Shown here piece after piece: positions 6,662-12,694 of a stretch of DNA of 16,873 nucleotides. This DNA comes from Amarobacter sp035326025 (GTDB taxonomy: Bacteria > Chloroflexota > Dehalococcoidia > Tepidiformales > Tepidiformaceae): the NCBI GenBank assembly GCA_035326025.1, contig DAOKYT010000060.1, positions 1 to 16,873 on the forward strand. The letters are read 5' to 3'. The notes under the pieces are model-generated. The model was not told the DNA's origin and searched no databases. It saw only the letters and a program-made list of their open reading frames with translations. The first letter of the stretch is position 1. The number at the start of each line of letters is the position of its first letter. The translations under genes were made by a program, and so were the position numbers.

Positions 6662-7624
6662 CTACCACCAGAGGATGTCGTCGAGCGGGTCCTCATGCGC
6701 CTCGATGTCCGCATCTTCGGCGTCATCGGCCTGCCAGAGGTCGGTGCCCAGGTATTTCCAGCCGCCATCCGCGAAAATGGCCACGATGTTCCCGCGCTCG
6801 ATGCGGCCCGCCGCCCGCATCGCCGCGTGCAGCACGGCACCGCTGCTGATGCCGCCGAAAATGCCCTCCGCGAGCATCGCCCGGCGGGCGTGCGAGAACG
6901 CGTGCCGGTTGCCGACAATGATCTTGCCATCGAGCACCGACTCATCCAGCACCGGCGGGATGAACCCGTCGTCGAGCGACTTCAGCCCCTGCACGTGCAC
7001 GCCCAGCCGCGGCTCCACCCCGAAGACGTGGCAGCCGGGGTTCGCTTCCTTCAGCCGCCGGCCCACGCCGCTGATCGTGCCCCCCGTGCCCATGCCCGCC
7101 ACCAGGACATCGACCGGCCCCACCGGCTCCAGGTCGGCCAGGATCTCGGCGCCCGTCGCCTCGTAGTGGGTCTGCGCGTTCACGGGGTTATCGAACTGAC
7201 CGAGGTAGTAGGCGTCTTCTTCGCGGGCCACCACCCGCGCCACTTCCCGCGCGGTCTTGATGCCGGCCTGGCGCGGGACGCGGTGCACCCGCGCGCCATG
7301 GACCTGGAGCAGCTGTTCGATCTCCGGGTAGACGCTTTCCGGCACGCACACGTCCACCGGGTGGCCGAGGAGCTGCCCGAAGAGCGCAAGCGCCACCCCC
7401 GTGTTGCCCGTCGAGGCCTCGACGATGCGCTGCCCCGGCGCGAGCGCGCCCGCCATCCGCGCCTCCTGGAGGATACGCAGCACGATCCGGTCCTTGATGC
7501 TGCCGGTCGGATTCTGGCCTTCGAGCTTGGCGAAGATGCGCACGCCCGGCTTCGGCGAAAGCGACTGCAGCTCCACCAGCGGCGTGTTGCCAACGAGCCC
7601 CATCACCGAGTCGTAGACGTTCAT
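6662..7624 (-). CDS. cysM: Cysteine synthase, CysM type (PLP-dependent)
   Basis: A 320-residue fold-type II PLP enzyme that makes cysteine from an activated serine and a sulfur donor. Visible: NTPLVEL (13-19), KLEGQNPTGSIKDR with Lys44 as the likely Schiff-base lysine, the substrate loop STGNTG, GMGTGGTISGVGR binding the PLP phosphate, and GGISSGA. The C-terminus (DGGWKYLGTDL, then a short acidic tail ending LDDILWW) resembles Mycobacterium CysM, which uses O-phosphoserine with thiocarboxylated CysO. The mycobacterial arginine tied to phosphoserine choice (Arg220) corresponds here to Lys (VQGLKSLDDGF). No cysO or mec+ gene is nearby. The ATG overlaps the methyltransferase stop as ATGA. O-acetylserine sulfhydrylase activity cannot be ruled out. 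Confidence 0.88.
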   Translation of the reverse strand: MNVYDSVMGLVGNTPLVELQSLSPKPGVRIFAKLEGQNPTGSIKDRIVLRILQEARMAGALAPGQRIVEASTGNTGVALALFGQLLGHPVDVCVPESVYPEIEQLLQVHGARVHRVPRQAGIKTAREVARVVAREEDAYYLGQFDNPVNAQTHYEATGAEILADLEPVGPVDVLVAGMGTGGTISGVGRRLKEANPGCHVFGVEPRLGVHVQGLKSLDDGFIPPVLDESVLDGKIIVGNRHAFSHARRAMLAEGIFGGISSGAVLHAAMRAAGRIERGNIVAIFADGGWKYLGTDLWQADDAEDADIEAHEDPLDDILWW

Positions 7625-8883
7625 CCGGCGCCCGCTCTCCGCGGCGGCCAGAGGTCGCCCAGCAGCTCTTCGAGCGCCGGCCGCACGCCCCACTCGGCCG
7701 CGAGCGCCCGGTAACGCTCCAGCCCCCGCGCGGCCAGGCGCCCATCGGGCGGGTCGCGCCGCTCGGCCCGCAGCATCAGGTTCCGCGCCGTTGCCTCGGG
7801 CGAGACGAACTCCACCACGTCGGCCTGGTACCCCAGGGCCTCGAGGGCCGCGGCCCGCAGGCTGTCGGTCACCAGGTCGGCCAGGCGGTGGCGGAGCAGC
7901 CCGCTCGCGAGCGTCGCCGCCCACCGCTCTCCGGCCGGGAGCGTGCCCGCCTTCTGGTTGGCGGCGATCTGGCCGTCGATCTCCTGGTGGCAGCACGGCG
8001 CGAGCACGATGGCCCCCGCCCCCAGCCGCACCCCCGCGGCCAGCGCCTCGTCCGTCGCGGTGTCGCAGGCGTGCAGGCTCACCAGCAGGTCGACCGGCTC
8101 ATGCCATTCGGCGGCGAACTCGCGGATGGCCTGCGCGCGGAAAGTCGCGCGTTCGTAACCCAGCCGCCGGGCCGAGGCCGTCACCCCGGCGATGATCTCC
8201 TCGTTGGCATCGACTCCGACCAGGTCGACCGGCGTCCGCCGGAGGTCGCCCCAGAGGTAGAGCGCGAGGCTGAGGTAGGCCTTGCCGCACCCGGCATCGA
8301 CGACGCGGACGGCCTGCCCGCGCTGCCATGCCCGCATCGGGCGGAGCAGCTCGAGGTAATGCTGCACCTGCCGGTACTTGCCCGCGGCCTCGCCCAGCAG
8401 CACCCCGCTCTTGCCGTAGAGCCCGGTCTCGATGAAGAGCGCCTGCACCAGGGGGTTGCTCTCGGCGAGCGCGCGGCCACGCAGCCGGTCGTGCCCGGCG
8501 AGCTCCGCCGGCTGTTCGCGCTCAAGCGAAGGACGCCCCCTGCTCACCAGCCACTTCCCCCCGCGGGTGCGGCGCGCGTGCCATTCGAACCCGGGCGCGG
8601 CCACCGTCAGGTTCACCGCGCCCGTGCCGATGAGCTGCGCCAGCCGCTCGGGCCAGTCCGCGATCGGGACCGTGGCCGTTGTCTCCTTCTTCGCCGAGCG
8701 CGTGACGAGCTTGATCGCGGGCCCACGCCCGAGCCGCACCGGCTGGGCCACCAGCCGGTCCCACGGTGCGCTGCCGCGCGCGGGGGTGATGGTGCAGCGC
8801 AGCCAGCCGCCGGAAGAGGCGCCGCCGGTCAGCAGGTCGAGCACGGGAGCGATGGGGTCGCCGGTATCGGGGCGTTGTGGCAT
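7621..8883 (-). CDS. Class I SAM-dependent methyltransferase, Methyltransf_32-like (PF13679)
   Basis: A 420-residue protein. The N-terminal 150 or so residues are basic and could bind RNA; the Rossmann domain follows, with VVDAGCGKAYLSLAL (SAM loop, near 195-209), VGVDANEEI (second strand acid), SLHACDTATDEAL and APCCHQE (near 305-311). The HACDTATDEAL and PCCH motifs are those of the METTL25/GSTCD-like group. The substrate is unknown; RNA is a guess from the basic N-terminus. I use the ATG at 8883: the 36 residues of open frame upstream do not resemble a protein start. There is no clear Shine-Dalgarno; GACAAT ends 6 nt before ATG, so the message may be leaderless. The stop overlaps cysM by 4 nt. 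Confidence 0.82.
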   Translation of the reverse strand: MPQRPDTGDPIAPVLDLLTGGASSGGWLRCTITPARGSAPWDRLVAQPVRLGRGPAIKLVTRSAKKETTATVPIADWPERLAQLIGTGAVNLTVAAPGFEWHARRTRGGKWLVSRGRPSLEREQPAELAGHDRLRGRALAESNPLVQALFIETGLYGKSGVLLGEAAGKYRQVQHYLELLRPMRAWQRGQAVRVVDAGCGKAYLSLALYLWGDLRRTPVDLVGVDANEEIIAGVTASARRLGYERATFRAQAIREFAAEWHEPVDLLVSLHACDTATDEALAAGVRLGAGAIVLAPCCHQEIDGQIAANQKAGTLPAGERWAATLASGLLRHRLADLVTDSLRAAALEALGYQADVVEFVSPEATARNLMLRAERRDPPDGRLAARGLERYRALAAEWGVRPALEELLGDLWPPRRAGAG

Positions 8884-8889
8884 CACACC

Positions 8890-8895
8890 ATTGTC
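8890..8895 (-). promoter_or_regulatory. Candidate -10 element of the methyltransferase-cysM operon
   Basis: Read on the minus strand, GACAAT (4 of 6 matches to TATAAT) ends exactly 6 nt before the ATG at 8883, the same spacing as two other leaderless candidates in the window. The first base is not T and no -35 is seen, so this is the weakest of the three. Confidence 0.28.
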
Positions 8896-9088
8896 ACCGG
8901 GTGGGAGCAGCCCGGCTAGGAGGCCCCCCACCGGGGCCAGTCCATCTGTCCGTGCAACGCACGACAACCGCCCCGGGGGCCCGGACCGCAACTGCCCGCC
9001 CGGGATGGTCCGGCGGCCTGGCAGCTAATTGGACCTGCGAGGAGTCTCTCCAGGGCCGTATCGTGGGATCCACTGGAGGTCCACCACC

Positions 9089-9730
9089 ATGACCCACGCC
9101 ACCTTCTCCCCCGTCCAGCCCGTCACGCTCGAAGGCCCGGCAGTCCGCCTCGAACCGTTGTCACTCGCTCACGTGCCCGCGCTCGCCGCGGCCGCCGCCG
9201 AGGACCGCGCGACCTATGCCTGGACCCACGTGCCACATGGCGAGGCGGAGACGCGGGCGTACGTCGAGGCCGCCCTCGAACTGGCCGGGCGCGGCGAAGC
9301 GCTCCCCTTCGCCACGCGCGACCTCGTCTCCGGGCGGGTGGTGGGCTCGACCCGCTTCGCGAACTTCGAGCGCCTGCCGTGGGATGGGACGCCGGCCAGC
9401 CCGGCCGCCCGCCCCGATGCGGTCGAGATCGGCTGGACCTGGCTGGCCGCCTCGGCCCAGCGCTCCGCGATCAACACCGGGGCGAAATTCCTGATGCTGC
9501 GCCACGCTTTCGAGGTCTGGGGCACGCGCGTGGTGCGCTTGAAGACCGATCGCCGCAACGCCCGCTCACGCGCGGCGATCGAACGGATTGGCGCGAAGCT
9601 CGATGGCGTCATCCGGGCCCACTCGCTCGGGGCCGATGGCCAGCTCCGCGATTCGGCCTACTACTCCATCATCGAAACCGAATGGCCCGCGGTCCGGGCA
9701 GCGCTCGAGGCGCGGCCGGGGCGCGGCTGA
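9089..9730 (+). CDS. GNAT N-acetyltransferase, RimJ/RimL type
   Basis: A 213-residue acetyl-CoA-dependent acetyltransferase of the COG1670 kind. The N-terminus begins LEGPAVRLEPLSLAHVPAL, the usual first strand and helix. Then come GRVVGSTRFANFE (central strands), VEIGWTWLAASAQRSAINTG, which corresponds to the CoA-pyrophosphate loop region, and VVRLKTDRRNARSRAAIERIGA, the classic 'D.rN..S..aiek.Ga' motif. It closes with YYSIIETEWPAV. GGAGG (9075-9079) lies 9 nt before the ATG at 9089 and fixes the start; the frame is open back to 9029. The substrate (protein N-terminus, antibiotic or small amine) cannot be told. The 3' end overlaps a small gene on the other strand. Confidence 0.87.
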   Translation: MTHATFSPVQPVTLEGPAVRLEPLSLAHVPALAAAAAEDRATYAWTHVPHGEAETRAYVEAALELAGRGEALPFATRDLVSGRVVGSTRFANFERLPWDGTPASPAARPDAVEIGWTWLAASAQRSAINTGAKFLMLRHAFEVWGTRVVRLKTDRRNARSRAAIERIGAKLDGVIRAHSLGADGQLRDSAYYSIIETEWPAVRAALEARPGRG

Positions 9731-9870
9731 CGCCGAAGCCCCAGGCGGGCGAGGAATGGCGTGGTCGTCCGCGTGGTTGTGGCGGCCAGGGCCTCGTGCG
9801 CGATCCACTCGCGTTTGAGATCCCGGCACCGGTCCTGGTACATGGCGGCGGCGAGAAGCTCCTCCAGCAT
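9661..9870 (-). CDS. Small protein of 69 residues, unknown function
   Basis: Not recognised. The start is well supported: GGGAGGT (plus-strand 9877-9883) lies 6 nt before ATG. The first half, MLEELLAAAMYQDRCRDLKR, is an amphipathic helix rich in Leu, Ala and Glu followed by basic residues and EWIAHEAL; the second half is Arg/Thr/Ala-rich and disordered-looking. The last 70 nt run antisense to the end of the acetyltransferase gene, so the C-terminal 22 residues may be partly imposed by that gene. It lies behind the Acg-type gene on the same strand, separated by 151 nt of AT-richer sequence that may hold its own promoter. Confidence 0.5.
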   Translation of the reverse strand: MLEELLAAAMYQDRCRDLKREWIAHEALAATTTRTTTPFLARLGLRRQPRPGRASSAARTAGHSVSMME

Positions 9871-9977
9871 GTCCGTACCTCCCGTTTGAACTGCTTCCAC
9901 CTTCGCCCCTCCGTGTGAACGCCGTGCGTCGAACGGATGAACCGGCGATAAACTTTCGGTTGTCGAAGTGTTTCCGT

Positions 9978-9989
9978 TACGAATTCGTA
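9978..9989. promoter_or_regulatory. 12-bp perfect palindrome, possible operator
   Basis: TACGAATTCGTA is perfectly self-complementary and lies in an unusually AT-rich 60-bp stretch between the Acg-type gene and the small gene. On the minus strand TCGACA (5 of 6 to TTGACA) is followed after 17 nt by TAACGG, with the palindrome mostly in the spacer and reaching into the -10-like hexamer, which is where a repressor would sit. The -10 match is poor, so the promoter is tentative. Confidence 0.35.
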
Positions 9990-10021
9990 TAGTCCGTGTC
10001 GATGCCCCCGCCCCCCGCCGC

Positions 10022-10966
10022 TCAGGCGAAAGTCAGCACATCGGCCACGGGCCGCCGCCGGTGTGGGGGCGGCTCGCCCAGGGGGTGGCCAAGGCGCAAC
10101 AGCAGCTGCGGTTCGCCTTCGCCGCCCGCCAGCTCCCGCAGGCGCCCACGCAGCGCCGCCACCTGGCACGGCTGGTTCAGGTAACCGGCCTGCACGCCCT
10201 CCTCCGCCGCCGCCAGCAGCACCCGCTCCAGTGCCTGGCCCGCCGCCATCCAGTCCCCGCGCTCATCGCCCGGGGTCGAAAGCACGCCGAGCGCGGGCGC
10301 GTGGAGCGCGAACACCTCGTCCTTGCCCGCCGTCGATCCGCCGACGTTGAAGCGGCTGACCACGAAGCGCACCGCGCCCCCGAACCGTTCCACGGGCAGG
10401 CCGTCATCGGCGCGGCTCGGGTGCATCCACGCAGCGAGCTCCCGCCGCCAGCGCTTGTCGGCGAACTGGATGCGGTCCCCCTCGGCCACCAGGTCGGCCG
10501 CCCGTTCGCGCGCCCGCCTGCCCTCGATCCACTGGATCGAGGCGCCCTCGGCCGCGGCGGCGCCGGCCAGCCGTTCGATCAGCGCCACATCGAGCGGGCG
10601 GGCCGCGAACGGCTCGCGGGAGGTGTGCCGCAGGGCAATGGCGCCCGCCAGCCGGGCCAGCTCGCTATCCCCTTCGCCCGGAGCGCAGCGTACCGTGGCG
10701 AGCAGGTCGCTCGCCGGATCGGGATCCACTTCCACCGTCGTCACCAGGCCCGCGGCGGCCGCCCCGGCCCGCAGGTTGAGGAGCGCCGCGGCGCAGCTGA
10801 TGGTGAGCTCGCGGTCCTCCGGGTCATTCACCGCCAGCGCCCGGGTGCGGTCGGCGTGCAGATCGAGCGCGCCATCCCGGACGGTGAACCGCCACGGCTG
10901 CGTGTTGTGCGAGGAGGGAGCGAGCACCGCCCGCGCCACCAGTTCGCGCCACTGTTCCTGCTCCAT
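10022..10966 (-). CDS. Acg-family FMN-binding oxidoreductase (nitroreductase superfamily)
   Basis: A 314-residue protein resembling Acg (Rv2032) of Mycobacterium: a fused, two-domain nitroreductase relative that binds FMN but, in Acg itself, lacks the usual reductase activity. Marks: AVLAPSSHNTQPWRF (14-28), the flavin loop with APS-HNTQPW; DRTRALAVNDPEDREL; LRHTSREPF; the late LNQPCQV; and a closing RLGHPLGEPPPHRRRPV. Acg in mycobacteria is induced by hypoxia and stress; here a cytochrome oxidase and an HtrA-like protease are close, but no regulator is seen. GGGAGGA lies 6 nt before the ATG. The HtrA-like gene is 146 nt upstream on the same strand; the two could share a transcript. Confidence 0.85.
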   Translation of the reverse strand: MEQEQWRELVARAVLAPSSHNTQPWRFTVRDGALDLHADRTRALAVNDPEDRELTISCAAALLNLRAGAAAAGLVTTVEVDPDPASDLLATVRCAPGEGDSELARLAGAIALRHTSREPFAARPLDVALIERLAGAAAAEGASIQWIEGRRARERAADLVAEGDRIQFADKRWRRELAAWMHPSRADDGLPVERFGGAVRFVVSRFNVGGSTAGKDEVFALHAPALGVLSTPGDERGDWMAAGQALERVLLAAAEEGVQAGYLNQPCQVAALRGRLRELAGGEGEPQLLLRLGHPLGEPPPHRRRPVADVLTFA

Positions 10967-11112
10967 GGTCGTCCTCCCACCGCGTGTGCCGCGTACTGGT
11001 GCGCCTGCCCCCGCGGTTCGCGCTGAGTGCGGGCGGCGCTACCGGCCATCGTGGCTCGCTCCCCACGCGGTGCTGGCGCGCAGTCTCCGCCGTCGGGCGG
11101 CTTGCCGGTGGC

Positions 11113-12153
11113 CTATTCGAGCTCGACCAGCGCGAAGAGGTCCTCGGAGCTGCCATCCGTATAGGTGCGCGTGATATCGATGCGCACGGTGTCGCCCGGC
11201 TTCCGCGAGCGCAGCACATCGCAGAAATCGCCGATCGACTCCACCCACACGTTATCGGCGTAGTAGATGAGGTCGGAGTACCCGAGGCCCGCCTCGTCGG
11301 CCGGGCTGCCGGTGTCGATGCCCGTGATGAGCAGGCCATCGGTGTAGGCGAGCTGGATGCCGAGCTCCTGGGCCAGGCCGGCGTAGTTGGCTTGGATGCG
11401 CGCTCCAATGTAGGTGATGTTCTTGCCGTCCTTGAGCTTATCCGCGATGAACTTCGCCTCGTTGATCGCGATGGCGTAGTTCTGGTTCTGCTGGCCCAGG
11501 AACGTCAGCGTGTTCACGCCGACCACTTCGCCCCGCGCGTTCACCAGCGGCCCGCCGCTGTTGCCGGGGTTGATCGCCGCATCCGTCTGGATCAGGTCGT
11601 TCTTCCCATCGAGCGAATCATTCAACTTGCTCACGATGCCCCGGGTCACCACCAGCTTGGTGGAGCCCTGGTCCGTGTAGGTCGCCGGGTAGCCGAGCGC
11701 GACGACTTCCTCGCCGGGCTCGAGGCTATCGCTATCGCCGATCGGGGCGGGCTCGAAGTTGCCCCGGTCCACCTCGAGGAGGGCCACGTCGTCGCAGGGG
11801 CTGAGGGCCACCACGCGGGCCGGGATTTCGCGCCCATCCTCCGGGTCGATCACCTTGATGGACCCGGAGCCGAGCACCACGTGCGCGTTGGTCAGGATAT
11901 GCCGGTTGTCTTCCCAGACGATGCCGCTCCCACCGCCCGCCCCGGAAGGGAACGTGGTCAGGATGTTGACCACCGAGGGAGCGAGCGACTCGACGATCTC
12001 CTGTGGGGACAGATCCTTGGGTTCCGCCGTGCGCTCTTCGGATGGCCGGGTAGGAGTTGGGTCCTCGCCCGAGTCGTCGTCGTCCCCGCCGCAGGCGCCG
12101 GCGACAGCCAGCAGCCCGGCGAGCAGCGGTATCATGAGTTTTCGTGCGATCAC
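11113..12153 (-). CDS. HtrA/DegP-like trypsin protease with PDZ domain, predicted lipoprotein
   Basis: A 346-residue serine protease for envelope protein quality control. It starts at a GTG with AGGGG 8 nt upstream; this start supplies the basic IARK before a hydrophobic stretch ending VAGAC, so Cys21 is a likely lipid-anchored residue, followed by an acidic, Pro/Thr-rich linker to about 47. The catalytic triad is visible: His91 (LTNAHVV), Asp122 (CDDVALLEV) and Ser199 (NPGNSGGPL). One PDZ domain fills about 255-335, from YIGARIQANYAG to the end of DTVRIDITR. The frame is open to an ATG at 12222, but that would bury the signal segment. One PDZ and a lipobox-like signal are typical of Gram-positive and Chloroflexota forms. 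A TATGCT at 12184-12189 (minus) could be its -10. Confidence 0.9.
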   Translation of the reverse strand: MIARKLMIPLLAGLLAVAGACGGDDDDSGEDPTPTRPSEERTAEPKDLSPQEIVESLAPSVVNILTTFPSGAGGGSGIVWEDNRHILTNAHVVLGSGSIKVIDPEDGREIPARVVALSPCDDVALLEVDRGNFEPAPIGDSDSLEPGEEVVALGYPATYTDQGSTKLVVTRGIVSKLNDSLDGKNDLIQTDAAINPGNSGGPLVNARGEVVGVNTLTFLGQQNQNYAIAINEAKFIADKLKDGKNITYIGARIQANYAGLAQELGIQLAYTDGLLITGIDTGSPADEAGLGYSDLIYYADNVWVESIGDFCDVLRSRKPGDTVRIDITRTYTDGSSEDLFALVELE

Positions 12154-12239
12154 GGAGCCCACCCCTGACAGTATGCGCCGATGAGCATAGCCCAACGGCG
12201 CGACGGGCTTCCACACTTTCATGTGCTCAGCCCATGCGA

Positions 12240-12268
12240 TTGACGTGATTTCGCCCGCAGGCTAGGCT
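12240..12268 (+). promoter_or_regulatory. Sigma70-like promoter of the SnoaL-like gene
   Basis: TTGACG (12240-12245) and TAGGCT (12263-12268) are separated by exactly 17 bp. The -35 matches 5 of 6 positions and the -10 keeps the TA...T frame. Transcription would start near 12275, just before the inverted repeat and ribosome site. This is the best promoter in the window. Confidence 0.65.
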
Positions 12269-12277
12269 ACCCGCGAA

Positions 12278-12296
12278 ATCCGAACCAGATTCGGAT
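12278..12296. promoter_or_regulatory. Inverted repeat ATCCGAA-N5-TTCGGAT, candidate operator
   Basis: A perfect 7-bp inverted repeat with a 5-nt centre lies between the -10 element and the ribosome site of the SnoaL-like gene, at about +4 to +22 of the predicted transcript. A dimeric repressor bound there would block transcription; alternatively the RNA hairpin would sit 1 nt before the AGGAGG and could limit ribosome access. Confidence 0.5.
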
Positions 12297-12297
12297 C

Positions 12298-12303
12298 AGG
12301 AGG
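12298..12303 (+). promoter_or_regulatory. Ribosome site AGGAGG that selects a TTG start
   Basis: A full AGGAGG is followed by TTG at 12304 (no space) and TTG at 12310 (6-nt space). There is no nearby ATG or GTG in frame before the fold begins, so TTG at 12310 is the likely start. Confidence 0.7.
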
Positions 12304-12309
12304 TTGGCA

Positions 12310-12636
12310 TTGGCAGACAGACTCGAAATCGCGAAGCAGTACATGGCCCTCCAGGCGGCGGGCGACGTCGATGGAGCGGTCGCGCTCCTGGCGGATGACG
12401 TGACCATCAGCAACCCCATGACGGGTACCACCACGGGCAAGGACGCGGCCGCGGCCGGCATGCGCAGTCGCCCTGGCGGCGGCGCCGCCCCCGGCGTCAC
12501 CTGGCGCGAACCCGTCGCCGATGGTGACAACGTCAAAATCGTCGGCGATGGCAGCCCCTTCGGCCCGCTCCGCATCGTCATCTCCTTCGCCGCCGATGAC
12601 AAGATCAAGAAGGTCGATATCGGCCTCGGCAGCTAA
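12310..12636 (+). CDS. SnoaL/NTF2-like small protein
   Basis: A 108-residue single-domain protein with the NTF2-like order: an opening helix (ADRLEIAKQYMALQAAGDVD), then GAVALLADDVTISNPMTGTTTGKDA, a loop with Gly and Pro, and strands ending LRIVISFAADDKIKKVDIG. The fold forms a cone with a pocket and is used for isomerases, cyclases, ligand-binding and many proteins of unknown role. No catalytic residues can be named. It is a single gene with its own promoter, a candidate operator and a terminator, so it is probably regulated alone. Function open. Confidence 0.78.
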   Translation: MADRLEIAKQYMALQAAGDVDGAVALLADDVTISNPMTGTTTGKDAAAAGMRSRPGGGAAPGVTWREPVADGDNVKIVGDGSPFGPLRIVISFAADDKIKKVDIGLGS

Positions 12637-12660
12637 CAATACCCGCGCTTCCATCCCCGG

Positions 12661-12694
12661 GGCGGTGTAGCTACCACGTAGCTACACCGCCTTT
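12661..12694. terminator. Shared terminator hairpin between SnoaL-like gene and P-type ATPase
   Basis: GGCGGTGTAGCTAC (12661-12674) and GTAGCTACACCGCC (12678-12691) form a perfect 14-bp stem with a CAC loop, followed by TTT on the plus strand. It lies 24 nt after the SnoaL-like stop. The right arm contains the last codons and the TAG stop of the ATPase on the minus strand, so it can also fold at the end of that message, though without a T-run there. Each arm contains the 8-bp palindrome GTAGCTAC. Confidence 0.88.

Noticed and set aside
6695..7714. 339-residue plus-strand frame opposite cysM
   Set aside because: His/Arg-rich shadow of a gene with intact PLP motifs on the minus strand.
11087..11100. 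Terminator after the HtrA-like gene
   Set aside because: CCGCC-GTCG-GGCGG is only a 5-bp stem and has no T-run on the minus strand.
10984..12168. 394-residue plus-strand frame opposite the HtrA-like gene
   Set aside because: The minus strand has a complete catalytic triad and PDZ domain; the plus frame has no recognisable motifs.
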